Assembly (NCBI GenBank): GCA_033182465.1
Contig: CP137323.1
Span: 2,046,001 to 2,110,000 of the forward strand
Origin: Sanghuangporus weigelae
Lineage: Eukaryota > Basidiomycota > Agaricomycetes > Hymenochaetales > Hymenochaetaceae
Direction: 5' to 3'
DNA: 64,000 nt
This document shows positions 10,635 to 21,943 of this stretch, in pieces. Numbering within the stretch: the first letter of the stretch is position 1; each line of letters opens with the position of its first letter. Both the position numbers and the translations under genes were made by a program. The notes beneath the pieces were generated by a model, which worked only from the letters and a program-made list of their open reading frames with translations, was not told where the DNA came from and did not search any database.

Positions 10635-13278
10635 TCAGTACAAGTACCTAAGCCCTTTCCTCCTCTCCATAGCTTCTTTAAGAGATATGCCTTCCAACTG
10701 AGCAGCATCTTCAATGCGTCTGTGATTTGCATCTTTCAGAGCACTATCGGCGTCTTCGTCAAGTTTCTTGTTCATACGCTTTAGAATGCACTGCATTACT
10801 AGTTACATATGCATTCGTCAGCAGATGCCTTAGTCATTCATATTATTTATACGCACCAAGTGCAAGGAGCGTACTGAATGAGAGCGAGGCGATGCCGATT
10901 GCCATTGATTGATGGTATTGTGGTCCCCATTTCGCTTTCCATGCATACGATCCGATTCTACAATGGACGACATTAGAATATGGTCATACATGGATCAGCG
11001 TAGAAGTATCACTCACAGATTTCCCGTATTTCCTACTCCGTTGACAAGCCCAATGGCTGCGGCGCGTTTCGCTGGAGGGCGAGATATTGTATTAGAGACC
11101 CACACGAGCGTCAGCGCGAAGCCTAATGGAATCAATTCGATAATTAAGTTATCCTGATTCTCCTTACTCCAAAGAGCATGAATATACCTGCATGACCACT
11201 TGCCAGCAAAAACAAAGCCACATATCGACCACCAATGGAGAAAGTTGACAAGGCAATAATGTAGCCAATAATAACACCCCACCAGGGAAAGCAGGTATGG
11301 AAGAATCGCTCTCCGGTCTTATCTGTGAAACCGGAGCTTTAGCATCGTGATTCTGGGATTCGCTATAGGAACATACCGGCGTGGAGCGCACTGACGCAAC
11401 ACACTATCGCGGCCCATACCCACGGTGGTCTAAACAAGGAGCAGGGATCTTAGCGTCCGTTAGAGTGATACAATGAAAGCCACGTACGCAGCAAGAAGCA
11501 GGGTGATTGTTGTATTGTAACCGAGGGTCGACGTCAAGCTTCAAATGACATTCAAATACTTGCTTCTCAAACATCTTATCAATACTCACGTCGGAAAGAA
11601 ATTGGCAAAGGAAAGTCCTAACAACATGCTCAGTTCCATGATCGCAAAGATCAGAACTCTGACGTCTGTAATTGCCATTTTCAAGCCTCGTAGCATGCTA
11701 GAGTGTAAATCAAAATCTCAAAACTTTAAAGACTCCAAGATACGCAAATGCTCACGAATCCTGAGCAACATCTTCGTCTGCTTCTCCTGCGTCTTCTGCA
11801 AGACGAGCTTGTGCTAGCTGACGTTCGGCTGGTGACATCCATCTTGTGTTATTCGGCTAAAGTATGATCAGGAGTGTTTCACAGACCAGACGATGATGAC
11901 TCACCAAATCCGGAAGCGACCATCTACAAAATGAATCAAATTAGGACCATTATAACTTCTGTCAATGTCTTTGTTACTCACAAAGATAACAATCCAACGG
12001 TTATAGTTATGGCTCCCTAAGAAACATTCTTCAGAAATGATGTAATCAGAACACTGGATCTGCACTACCTCAATGAAGAACAGCCTTTTTATACATGCAA
12101 ATGAATGAACAAAGCAACCCTCAAGAAGATATGTCACTCACCACCTCCACCCTCTAATCCCTAGCTTTCCTTCCATGTTTGATAAGATCCCGGCTGCCAT
12201 CAACTGCAAAGTATTACTCACAGTTACAGACTTCGGATGAAAATAAAACAGTTCACAAAGATTTACATACACTACCGAATGCACTAGAGCACATCATACC
12301 CGAAAAGAGGATCGAAGTCCGGAATGCCAATTCCTTAAGTGATGCGCGATTCTCAACTGACATCCAGGGGTCGAGCGAAATCACCTTCTATCCTTACCTT
12401 TCTTGTGTACCATCGCGAGAGAAGATATACAGTACCAGGGTAGAACGCGGCCTGAGAGTCGAAATTGGAAACAATTCCGAATATGGCACTATGAGCGTAC
12501 CTCCGGTATTCCGAGGCAAAAACGACACATCACAATCCCCGCATAGCTCCGCGTAATCTGATCAATTCCAAAATTAGCATTTGTTTTTTTTTGGCAGACT
12601 CGTGAAGACCAACTCCGGTCAGTGCACTCGTTAGTCCCCAAGCAATAACGCAAAATCCTATATAGAACGAGGGTCTGCGAATATATATAAGATAGAAAAT
12701 TTGCAGCAGTGAATTCTTTGCGCACCTCGACACTCGGTTCAAGAGCTATCAGACGGATATGATCAAAATTAGGGTTTAACCGCTAAAAAATAAGGTCTTC
12801 ACCATATTGGAAGGAATCTGGCATGTGCAATATGAAGCATAGAGAATAGCCACAACAGTATCATATTGAACATCTGAAAATGGCTCGCGTAAGAGAAGTT
12901 CGATAAAGAACGAGCCGGTGTGTTACCAGTCAGGCCCACATCTTTCTCAAGACCCTTCAATCGAGCTGTCGTGATGGCACTCCTCTGTATTGTACAGGGA
13001 TGAAATTGAGTCGTTGCACATTCTCCATGCCAAATACTCACGTCAATGTAGTTCATTATATATATAAGAACAATAGTTGGCATGAATCGCATGTCCAACT
13101 TGCGCAATAGGTGTTTCTCTGCGATAGCGCGAGCATTTGAAGAGGAGCAAGGCGAGGCTCCGTCACCGGTGCCTTTCTCCTCGGAGTTGACTGATCCACG
13201 GCGATCTCCCGTACCTTCGAAGATTTCGTAGACACTCTGCTCAGTAGTATCCTTCTCGCCAGTGAGTTTAGTATCCAT
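10635..13278 (-). CDS. MFS transporter, Dal5-Tna1-like family, copy B
   Basis: Second member of the local transporter family, with the same exon layout as copy A. It starts at ATG 13278 with an acidic 55-residue tail, then AEKHLLRKLDMRFMPTIV and LIYIMNYID (TM1). After a spliced intron come TARLKGLEKDVGLTG, then SLYIGFCVIAWGLTSALTG-like TM3 sequence near 12600-12670, RSYAGIVMCRFCLGIPE (TM4), an EDAGEADED-type central loop near 11760, PRPPAKRAAAIGLVNGVGN near 11050-11090 and the terminal LRYLY with its stop at 10635-10637. I saw no obvious break. Expected as a plasma-membrane proton symporter for an organic anion or small peptide; the substrate is unknown. Its closest relatives by eye are copies D and E, about 45 kb away. 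Confidence 0.85.
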
Positions 13279-14273
13279 GATGGCAAAAGAAAGGTGGAAC
13301 GATATGGAACAGGTCAGTTGCGGACATTAGCTCCAGCAGCTTCGTGGTGAACCGGCATCCAGACTAATGATCACGGAAAAGCGCAACAGCTATACCGGTT
13401 ATGCAGGATGGAAGCACATCACCTGTTGTCTCATGACCTGCATGTGTGCACCTGTGATAGGCAACTGCGAGATTCTTTTATCATACAGACATCATCTCCG
13501 CTTAACGGGGAGAGAGTTGAACCAATAGTTTCGAAGCAACATCGGGTCAGGTGCTAATGCGCAGAAGGGAGCCGGAGATTAGGAGGGAGATGTTTTTGTG
13601 TCGAAAAGCCAAATCATGCGTTTGCCAACTACAGACGGAAAGAACCAGCTTTGCATCACAAAAATTTGCACACGATCACAAAATTATATGCGCATACAGA
13701 AGATTGTATTTGATTATGTAGACTTATGATAGGCTATAATCAAGTACAATCTTCTGTAATCTTCTATAATCCTGTGCATATCTTTGTGATGCTTGCAGGG
13801 TGGAGGACAGAACGAAGACTGACTGAGCGGGACCTTGTAATTCAAATCGACAATAACGTAGCCTCGAATACTCATCCAAGAGAAGAAGTAAGGTACAAGC
13901 AGAAATGTGATTCGAAAGTGAGTGATGCGTACTAATAGCGTTGGAGGAGACAAGACAGATTGAGGGTATTAAGTAAGTAAATTTTACGTAATAAACCTGT
14001 TTTCACATGGCATCTTTACTTTAATTTACTTTACTCCAACTACCTGCTAGAAATGTGGCAATAGGTGTAATCAACTCGGCTGAAAATACCAGAGAGACAG
14101 CCCAAGAACTAGAACTAGATACCTTATTCGCTCAAACAACATTTGTCTCGCCACTTTGCTGTGTGCTCGCCATATAAGCAAGAATTGCTGTACGGCCTGG
14201 CGCATTCGCAATTTCAGTACTGCCAAGCCAGTGTACGACGTGTAGCACTGAAACTGTAGCAGGAAATCGTTAG
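13279..14273. other. Divergent intergenic region between transporter B and the lipase
   Basis: Holds the promoters of two divergently transcribed genes and the hairpin element listed separately at 13675-13790. Short open frames at 13714-13953 are carried by the hairpin and are not genes. Nothing else is recognised. Confidence 0.4.
13675..13790. repeat. Imperfect inverted repeat, MITE-like fold-back element
   Basis: Two 22-bp arms, 13696-13717 and 13736-13757, are reverse complements with one mismatch around an 18-bp loop. Pairing continues outward imperfectly: ATCACA at 13675-13680 faces TGTGAT at 13785-13790, and ATATGCGCAT near 13685-13694 faces the GTGCATAT stretch near 13773-13780. The result is a hairpin of about 116 bp. 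This shape is typical of a small fold-back or MITE element, but other copies cannot be looked for in this window. Confidence 0.6.
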
Positions 14274-14336
14274 GTGAGCCCGGCGCCTCTCTATCTCAAC
14301 CTATTCTCATCAAGAAAGGCAGCAGACGATTTACAG
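14274..14336 (+). other. Putative 5'-UTR intron of the lipase gene
   Basis: A GTGAGC donor at 14274, a CTCAAC-type branch site near 14295 and a TTTACAG acceptor at 14330-14336 define a 63-nt intron. It ends three bases before the ATG at 14340. No upstream coding exon is visible, so the intron would lie in the 5' untranslated leader. If read through, the frame also stays open from 14274, but there it begins with GTG rather than ATG. Confidence 0.5.
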
Positions 14337-14339
14337 CCC

Positions 14340-15912
14340 ATGGCTCGTCTCCCCCTCCTCGGGAGACTTTACTATCGCGAATATGTCGCCGTAATTGTCG
14401 GCTTCCTCGTTCTCTTCTTCGAGGGCATCCTTCGATTCGTCATCTTCTTCTTACCTGATCCAATCATATGGTGGTTCCGCGAGCAAACACGTCGGCTCTT
14501 CAAAGCTTTCATGCACATAGATGGACCATTCAGTCATTCGATGTTCAGTACCGGCGTATCCAGCGAAGAAGCACATAGAGCACATTTAATCCGTGTCGCT
14601 GTGGAATTCGGGGACTTGTGTAAAGTATATGGGTATGAGTGGGAAGAGCACATTGTTCATACGAAGGACGGGTTTTTGCTTGCTTTGCATCGGATACCTC
14701 GTGCCCGTGGTGAAGTGTACGGCGACAACGCAAAAAAGCCGGTCGTGTATCTCCATCACGGGCTGCTCATGTGTTCGGATGTCTTCCTATGCACGACTCG
14801 CGCATCGCGCGCGTTACCTCTCGTTCTCGCCGAAGCAGGGTACGATGTCTGGCTGGGCAACAACCGGGGGAACAAATATTCTCGCAAGCACATGTCTCTT
14901 TCTCCCCACAGTCTCTCCTTCTGGAACTTCGGGATGGATGAATATGCGCTGTACGACATTCCTGATAGTATTGGTTATATCCTCGAAACAACAGGAGAGT
15001 CCAGTTTGAGCTATGTTGGATTCAGTCAGGGAACCGCTCAGGCGTTCGCAGCACTGAGTATCAATCCGGCTCTGAATAAGAAAGTCAATGCATTTGTTGC
15101 ACTTGCACCTGCGATAAGTCCTTCCGGTTTGTCTGCACCGCTTGTGGACGGACTCATGAAAGCTTCGTACGTCGGCCCTTTTCCTGCATTGTATTTCAAG
15201 TGGCTCACAAATCGTCCCTTTTAGTCCTGCCTTGATGTACCTCTTTTTTGGCCGTCGCTCCATCCTCGAAAGCACAACAACCTGGCAATCCATCCTCTAT
15301 CCTCCAATTTTCACAGCCATCATCTCACGCTCACTCTCTTTCCTGTTCGCTTGGTCCTCCGCTCGCATAACGACCACGCAGAAGATTGCCGCATACGCTC
15401 ATCTCTACTCGACTACATCTACCAAAGCCGTCGTTCACTGGTTCCAGATCATGCGAAATGCGGAGTTCACCATGTATGATGATGACGTTCGAAGCGGACT
15501 ATCTCCATTGGTATTTAAAGCAGGAGATAGAGGCAAAGCGAGATTTTATTATCGCCCTGCACGCTTCCCAACGCGGAACATCAAAACACCTACGGTGCTG
15601 CTGTATGGAACGCGAGATTCGTTGGTAGACATCGACGTGATGAAGAGCCAACTCCCGGAGCACGCCAAAGCTATACCTCTGGATGGCTACGAGCACTTAG
15701 ATATCCTCTGGGGAGAGCATGTTCATCGGGAGGTCATCCCGCACGTACTCAGAGCGCTTAGGGAAAATGCGAGGATTCCGGAACCGGTTCTGAAGGGGAA
15801 GGCTGAGCCTGGCACTGTAAAAATAAATGGATACGGAAATGGAAGTGGAAGTGAAAATGAAAATGGACACGCCGGGGATACCATCGATATCGACGAGCTC
15901 GCAGACATTTGA
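14340..15912 (+). CDS. Membrane-anchored lipase, steryl ester hydrolase (TGL1/YEH-like) family
   Basis: Exons 14340-15166 and 15225-15912 join in phase to 504 residues. Near the N-terminus is a strongly hydrophobic membrane segment (YVAVIVGFLVLFFEGILRF) and FLPDPIIWWF. The AB-hydrolase-associated lipase region follows, with VVYLHHGLLM (oxyanion region), AGYDVWLGNNRGNKYS, the nucleophile elbow GFSQG, an acid-containing TVLLYGTRDSLVD and a catalytic-His stretch GYEHLDILWGE. This order matches acid lipases and yeast steryl ester hydrolases, which free sterols and fatty acids at lipid droplets or the plasma membrane. The C-terminal tail is Gly/Asn/Glu-rich and probably disordered. The gene is divergent from transporter B and convergent with the AA9 gene. 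Substrate choice between steryl esters and triacylglycerols is not decided by sequence alone. Confidence 0.92.
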
Positions 15913-16338
15913 TGGACATATTGCATGACATATTCTTATTTTTTTGTTTGTCTGTATACCCCCCATCAGCATAGCATGAGATACGGACACATCGCCTATA
16001 GGCAGTGGAATACAATGGCAGATGTTATAGCCATACTTTTTTGAAATTTACCAAAACTGTTCTCGAGATGACCCACGAAATGCCCTCAGTTGATATAAGT
16101 AAGGCAATCCTGATTGGCACAGGGTATGTCAAATAGCATTTACTCCGCTTCAATATTACATGTTAATCGTATGAGTTCGATATGGCTTTTAGCCAAGACG
16201 AACTAGATCCTGAAGCCGAATACATCATAAAAAGCGTAAGAAACTTGTAAATGAGCGCAAGTGATCATTCTAAACAGTCAACGACTTCGGAAGAGAATAT
16301 CATCCATCCTAGGCCCACTCGTCGCGAACCAGTGTGAT
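15913..16338. other. Convergent intergenic region
   Basis: Holds the 3' ends of the lipase and AA9 genes, including T-rich sequence near 15936. No gene is seen. Confidence 0.4.
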
Positions 16339-17827
16339 TTAGAGACATTGCGAATAGTAGGGATTGATAACCGTGCACGTAAATGGTGAAGCACTGAACG
16401 GGAATAATGAGAAATTTCGCAGAGAAGTCCAAGTTGCAAACGTACCAAGTCGTAGGGCCAGCGAAGCCTTGACCGCCGCACTGGGCGTACTGAGCTGCTC
16501 CGACAGTCGTTCCGGCGGTCGAAGACGGCGCCGCGGATGAAACCACAGAGGTACTGGGAACAGGTGCGGACGACGACGGAAGAGGCGCAGATGATGAGGG
16601 CGCGGGCGCGGGAGATCCACTTCGAGCACCTGCATATAAAGCAGGTCCAGGGATGACGTAGGTTGTCTGTGCTTGTGCTGAGTTGCTGTAGACATCGATG
16701 TTTACTGCGGTACAGGTTAACTTAATAATCTCAAATTCAACGATAGAGGATGAAATGTTCTTACCACCGGGGTCACTGTTGCTGTATGCGCCAGGGAACT
16801 TGACCTGTAGATTGTGAGGAATTACATTAGGATTGGACTTGGAAGGGAAAAGAGAAGCTACTGACGAGCTCGGCAGTAGTCGGTTCGAGGCTGCCACCAT
16901 TTGTGATCTCGATTTGGGCACACCTGATTGAATAGATTTAGTGAACCTCGCTTCAGAGCAACATCGGGCGAGTGTCTCACTCAGGGTAGAATTGCTAATA
17001 GCAAAACAATTTCGGAGTTAGAGATATCAATTACAGGGACTTCCAGACAGAACTCACAGCTGGCATGGAGTGCAGAGCAATCGTTTCAAATCGGATGAGG
17101 TAGTTTCCAGATGGAACACTAGTCGGGATTGTCGTCGTCCACGAACTGTTTTGTTGGATCATTTTGCCTGAAGCCCATTCACCGTCGTAGACAGAGCCAG
17201 AAAGAAGACCGGCTTCGTCGATTTTAAACTAGCAGGACATTATCACCGACGGCACAGAATGCAAAATGACTAGTACGCATACCCAAGAAAGAGATTTAGA
17301 GTCGACTCCGGTGCAAGTGGAACCTGGGCATCTTGCGAGATAAGTTAGCATCGGGCCAATGGCGTGAGGCCAGACTGAGAGTTCTTATCAGATATACAGC
17401 TCTAACGATACGGAATCAATGCAAACCTTGGTTCCAGTACGCTGTGACGGCGGCACCAGCCGGAGCGGCAGCAGTAAGCTGCAAAGCTCCGGAAGAACCA
17501 TCATCATTACATGAAATAGTCGAGTCTGTAGCGTCGGTAATCGGGTTGCTAAGTCATCCGCATTATTGACCGGTTCTTAGCCAGGGAATGTACATGCAAC
17601 TTACTAGGTGGCCCAGGGCCTTTGAATACTCGTCTGGCCGGTGGGGCTTGAGATCGGCGGACCATGATTAGCAAGGAAGATCCGAAAATGTGAATTTGAG
17701 AAAAGCACCTGTTGTATGGAGCCCAGCCAAAGTACCAGTTTTCACCCCACGAGTATTCGAGCACACCACCGTGCGCTGCGACCTGAGTTACAGCGACCGC
17801 GGAAAGAAGAGCAAGAGTACTGAACAT
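16339..17827 (-). CDS. AA9 lytic polysaccharide monooxygenase with C-terminal CBM1
   Basis: Secreted copper enzyme that oxidatively cleaves cellulose. Ten exons join in phase to 323 residues: 17709-17827, 17605-17646, 17427-17548, 17283-17374, 17058-17228, 16981-16994, 16866-16923, 16765-16804, 16446-16704 and 16339-16393. An 18-residue signal peptide ends TQVAA, so the mature protein starts with HGGV, giving the first copper His. Other AA9 marks are SPTGQTSIQRPW, LTYLARCPG, the second copper-His segment RFETIALHSMP, and QFYPECAQIEITNGG with the axial Tyr. A Ser/Pro/Ala/Val linker leads to CBM1, YAQCGGQGFAGPTTC and INPYYSQCL, with its four cysteines and aromatic face. Exon 6 is only 14 nt. 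All copper ligands and CBM1 residues are present, so it looks functional. It is probably induced on plant biomass (family knowledge). Confidence 0.96.
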
Positions 17828-19212
17828 TGCTTTTTTGTTCGTCGGGTTCAAGACACCTGCCACTCAATAGTGCACAGACGTGTGTCTTTTATACTGTCAT
17901 AGGCCTCTATCATTTGCATGGATCTAAATGATACCGGTGCCGAGACCAATAAGCAAGGTCGTGAAGAATAGCGAACGCCATGACAGTTCGGCTGCGGTAT
18001 AGGAATAGTATATTGCTGACGGACAGGCACGGACGCGATGTTGCCGGACAATGATGAACTCGTGAGCAATCCTTTCTGCCACCACTCAACACAAGGACAT
18101 GAGCGAGGACGTCGGAAAATTATGCATCTGCTGTGCGAGAAAACTTCGGATCCGACAACATTAGGGACGCAGTGTCCAGATTAAGGCTAGAGCTCCAGAG
18201 TTTTGCCTCATGACATATGCCATCGAAGCTGACGAGGCGTATCGTTTCCTAGGAAGGATATCATTCTGTGAACGACGGAGGCGTATAAGCAGGTTAATCT
18301 CGACCACAAAGTCTCTAATTTGAAGCGCAGGAGACGACTTGCTTGCTAGAAAAAACAAGACAAGACATCCTGTTTCTAACAATAGAACGAATGAGAGACG
18401 CCAGCGCGATGTCTTCGGTTTGTTGGAGGAACATCGGTCTAAGAAAAGGCTGAACTTCGGCGACAGCCCCAGTCATCCCGTGATTTCCCACGCGGTACGC
18501 GAGTCGTATGTATGTCAGAACTGAGATTAGTTTCACCATGCCGCCTAGATTTCGCGATTTGCTGTCGTCTCTGCCATGTCGATTTCCTATGTTGTATAGC
18601 GCCGAACAGTATCGACAAGATGTGCTCTAAGAATAACCTTTTAGGTACCCGATGTTGGTCCAACATGAGAAAACCAGTGTCAAAGCGTCCGTTGACAATT
18701 CATGAAAGTCCGGGTCATGAAAGTCCAGGCATGCGTTCTGGAATACAGTTTAGCAGTTCGGCCAAGCCGGTTCTCCGGATAAGACTTGCAAAGGAAAGGA
18801 CGCGATCGGAATATATGACTTCTAGGAGAAATCAAGAGTCTCGCAGTTACTTGCATCCATGACATCCAAAGGATGGATTCTGACCGGCAAAAGAGAAGCA
18901 AATCGGGCTTCATCGGATTACGGGATTCCTCAATCATCATTTGCTCTAGAGTCATGTTGATCGCGGATTTCAATGGTGTTTTCCGCGATACCACTGATCG
19001 TACCAGGTCTAACTGCCTCAAGAGATTGTTAAAAATGGACATGATGTTGATCACAGTAGCCCGGAAGAATAAGAAAGACAAAGCAAAGAAAGTGGGAGAG
19101 AACACGCCGACACGCTTTCGAATGCCGGCCCGGCCGCCATTATCGCATTTTCCAGCTCTCCTACATACCTTCATATTCAAATTGTATAAAGTGAAGAGGA
19201 AATGGTACGCAG
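17828..19212. other. Intergenic region with unassigned hydrophobic open frames
   Basis: Upstream of the AA9 gene and downstream of transporter copy C. Minus-strand open frames at 18680-19216 and 18161-18539 contain hydrophobic stretches such as FVLLLETGCLVLFFLA. They could be debris of a membrane-protein gene, but I cannot join them by convincing splice sites or recognise a family. Two direct copies of TCATGAAAGTCC lie near 18710-18735. No gene is called. Confidence 0.35.
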
Positions 19213-20650
19213 TCAATAAAGGTATCTAAACCTTTTCTTCTCCATCGCTTCCTCCAAGGTGATACCTTCCAAGCGAGCGGCATCTTGTACGCGTTGGTGT
19301 TCCGCGTCCTTCAATGCACCTAACTCATCCTCACCAAGTTTCCTATTCTTGTTTTTCAGAATACAGCGCATCACTAGGCGAATATTAAAACCTTTCACTA
19401 AGGGGCGAGAATATTTGAGGTGCGAAATGAACATACCAAATGCAAGACATGTGCTGAACGCAAACATCGCGATGCCTGTTCCATCGAATGGCAGTACTCG
19501 GGACCCCACTTTGTTTTCCATACATACGAACAGATGCTGGAATAGTCTTCAGAGAGATATACTTGCCATCTCCAACCTTTAAATCCACGTTTACCTTCCA
19601 TGTTTCCAAGTATCCCAGCGGCCATCAACTAGCATGGTCAACTTCAGAGCAATCTCCATAGGAATCTTTCATGTCATCTTACGCTTCCGAAAGCATTCGA
19701 GGACATTGCCCCCGGGTACAAGATCGATGCGCGGAAGGCTGATTCCTGATGTTGTGAGGGCTAGATCTCATTTCGCTTGACCCTCAGCTATGACAAAGCG
19801 AACCTTTCGGATATACCAGGTAAATTGTGCCAGGGAAGAAAGTAGCCTATCCGGCCATCGGTCAGCGTAAGGATGGAATCTTGATCCATGGACTCTCACT
19901 TCCGGAAAGCCAAGAAATTTACGACAATTGAGGATGCCGCCAAAGCTTCGCGTAACCTATGGAGGTCGCCGGTTTATCAATTCACGAAAGCTCCTGAGCT
20001 TGTTCCGTGACGTACCCTAGTTAATGCACTCGTCACTCCCCAGGCAATGACACAAAGCCCGATATAGAAAGATGGCCTGTCGTCGCAACCACTTCAGGTA
20101 AGGTATCCACTTGCTCTGATTACTGCTGAGTACCTCGAGACTCGGTTCAGAGACTACGTGGCCGGCTGTAAATATTAACAAAAACTTGCAATGGATATTA
20201 ATCCACAATGTTTGACATAATTTGAGCCGCACAGTACGACGTGTAAAGGATGGCCACGGTAGTGTCGTATTATATATCTAGACTGACATCAGGATACCCG
20301 GAGAGAGCACTCTAGAGTCAACCATACCTAATAAACCTAGGTCTTGCTCCAACCCTTGGAGTCTAGCTGCTCTGATAGCAGTCCTCTACACTCACATAAG
20401 CATCTTGGCGTCAGTTTCTAGCAAAAACTTACATCGATATAATTATTGATATAAATCAGAATGATACTCGGCAGGAATCGCGTGTCCAGCTTTCGCAAGA
20501 GACGCTTTTCTGCGATGGTACGTTCCTCCAAAGTCCAAACGCCGTCTTCACGGATCGCTCGTCCACCTTGTCTTCGGAAGGGCTAGACATTCTTCAACTT
20601 TCGCGATCTTCGCAAGTAGGAAATTTGACAACTTCGCGTTGAGTGGCCAT
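19213..20650 (-). pseudogene. MFS transporter copy C, internally deleted and frame-broken
   Basis: A third copy of the Dal5/Tna1-like transporter. The N-terminal half is recognisable: RLLRKLDTRFLPSIILIYIN near 20450, TM2-TM4 remnants, and MAAGILGNMEGKRGFKGWRW near 19565-19625. Directly after GWRW (about 19536-19562) the sequence jumps to the far C-terminal segment SYVWKTKWGPEYCHSM and the last exon ending MEKKRFRYLY. TM5 to about TM10, roughly 1.1 kb compared with copies A, B, D and E, are missing. The first ATG (20650) is also out of frame with the TM1 exon: an in-frame stop follows within 20 codons. Both faults make it a pseudogene. It lies between the AA9 gene and the TMEM70-like gene and keeps the same strand as its relatives. 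Confidence 0.85.
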
Positions 20651-21003
20651 GATCCTAGGAAGAACTGTATGAATGAGTAGCAGGGAAGGTAGTCGCCTTT
20701 ATACAGACATGCAGCACAGAACTCCGTCATTTTCTCGCCTTAGCGATGGGATCGAAGAAGTAGACATGAATCTAGTGATTCTTGAATATGACAGAAGCAC
20801 AGCACAAGGATACTTGCAAGAAGGGCAGCATTCAATTGTGGGATTTATTGCGTCTTCTCGAAGTGTATACAAGTGCTGGGCGGCGAAAATGTCGAATCGA
20901 AGGCGATAAAGCGGAGAAACGAGTGTTTTCTAGGTACATGCTGAATCTTGGTCCGTCAAGGGCGTTTTCAAGACCATCGTTCCTGATCAAGTGTCGGACA
21001 AAA
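20651..21003. other. Short intergenic stretch
   Basis: About 350 bp between the start of transporter copy C and the stop of the TMEM70-like gene. Open frame continues from the latter past its inferred splice site, but the spliced ending fits better. No separate gene is seen. Confidence 0.4.
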
Positions 21004-21794
21004 TTACTTGACATACGGAGGGAGAAGCTCATCATGCACATTGAAGAATCTTGCAAGATAGCTTGAGTCAACTTGCATAATGAAATATTCAATAGTGAAC
21101 CTCCCCACCTTTGTACTTTTCCCTCACCGCGACAAGTTCCTCTCGTCCCTTCGTCATGCCAAGTAACTATCCACCGTCCCAAAACCTTGCCCTGTGCATC
21201 CATTGTTTCCGCAATTGTTTCTTCTAGTGGCACGCCTTCACTCGATTTCTGCAACGTAACGGATTCTGCAAGTTCCCATTTTGCAAAGGGCCTTCGTGCT
21301 TCTCTCAAGAACGTGGTGTCATATACATTCGTAAAGCGCGGACGTAAAGTGAGCGTAAAGGTCTCGAGCTGAATGCCATTCATTGCCGCCTCCGCGGGTT
21401 TCGTGCTATTTCCATCCGACAAAACGCGAATGGTTTTTACATACGGCTGACCGCACCAACCGACCAGAGCCGTAGACACTCCGCTAGTTCCAAGAGCTGT
21501 TGAAGCAAGGACAACTCGAGCGGCGAAAGGTAGTGACGTGTCCATGATGAACATAAAAGGCGTCAAAGTGCTTGCAAGTCCCAAGGAAGATAGTGAGAAT
21601 ATCTTTAGTGAACGAAATGTCCGCGCGAGTGGACCCTCGTAGACAACGGTCTGAGAAATCGGTGAAGATAATTTCCCCTCAGAGTTCTTCTCGACTGGAA
21701 GCCGTCGTTGTGATGAAGCTGAGAAACAGCGATTGGTTCTTGTACAGCAGGTTACTCGTAAACGCCTGAGTTTAGTACTGCGAATGTAGTACAT
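21004..21794 (-). CDS. TMEM70/TMEM186/TMEM223-type mitochondrial inner-membrane protein
   Basis: Exons 21109-21794 and 21004-21049 join in phase to 243 residues. The N-terminus is rich in Arg and Ser with RCFSASSQRR, a plausible mitochondrial targeting sequence. The domain starts at TVVYEGPLARTFRSLKIFS, followed by two hydrophobic hairpin segments, LASTLTPFMFI and VVLASTALGTSGVSTALVGW. A matrix-side part ends FFNVHDELLPPYVK. In animals, TMEM70 and relatives help assemble respiratory complexes; that the fungal protein does the same is inference from the shared domain. Without the 59-nt intron the frame would run on to 20832, but the spliced ending gives the conserved-looking tail. It shares a divergent promoter with the FunK1 gene. 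I chose the ATG at 21794; the frame upstream to 21836 starts without a better ATG context. Confidence 0.75.
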
Positions 21795-21943
21795 AATGAC
21801 GGGATTGTCCCATTGGAACGAAATCAAAAGGCGCACGAATGAATGGTGTGGTTACAATACGTGTGACCGACGCGTGATGGTTCGTGACAATTGCATTGAG
21901 CGCGACCTGTTCTTCGTTGAATTCAACCTGCTCTTTAAACGTC
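21795..21943. promoter_or_regulatory. 149-bp divergent promoter, TMEM70-like / FunK1
   Basis: Start codons of the two genes face away from each other across this interval, so it must carry both core promoters unless the transcripts overlap. No TATA box is visible. Confidence 0.45.

Noticed and set aside
14274-14339. Lipase start at 14274
   Set aside because: That position is GTG, not ATG, and it coincides with a GTGAGC splice donor. The first ATG is at 14340, immediately after an acceptor site.
16870-16890. GGTTCGA-like sequence as a tRNA T-loop
   Set aside because: It lies inside an AA9 exon, and no acceptor or anticodon stem can be drawn around it.
18680-19216. 178-codon minus-strand open frame upstream of the AA9 gene
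   Set aside because: It has no recognisable domain or convincing exon continuation, and its start overlaps the end of transporter copy C. It is kept only as part of an intergenic note.
20832-21003. Extension of the TMEM70-like protein by about 90 residues along the unspliced frame
   Set aside because: A 59-nt intron (21050-21108) leads to the shorter, family-like ending FFNVHDELL. The unspliced tail has no conserved look.
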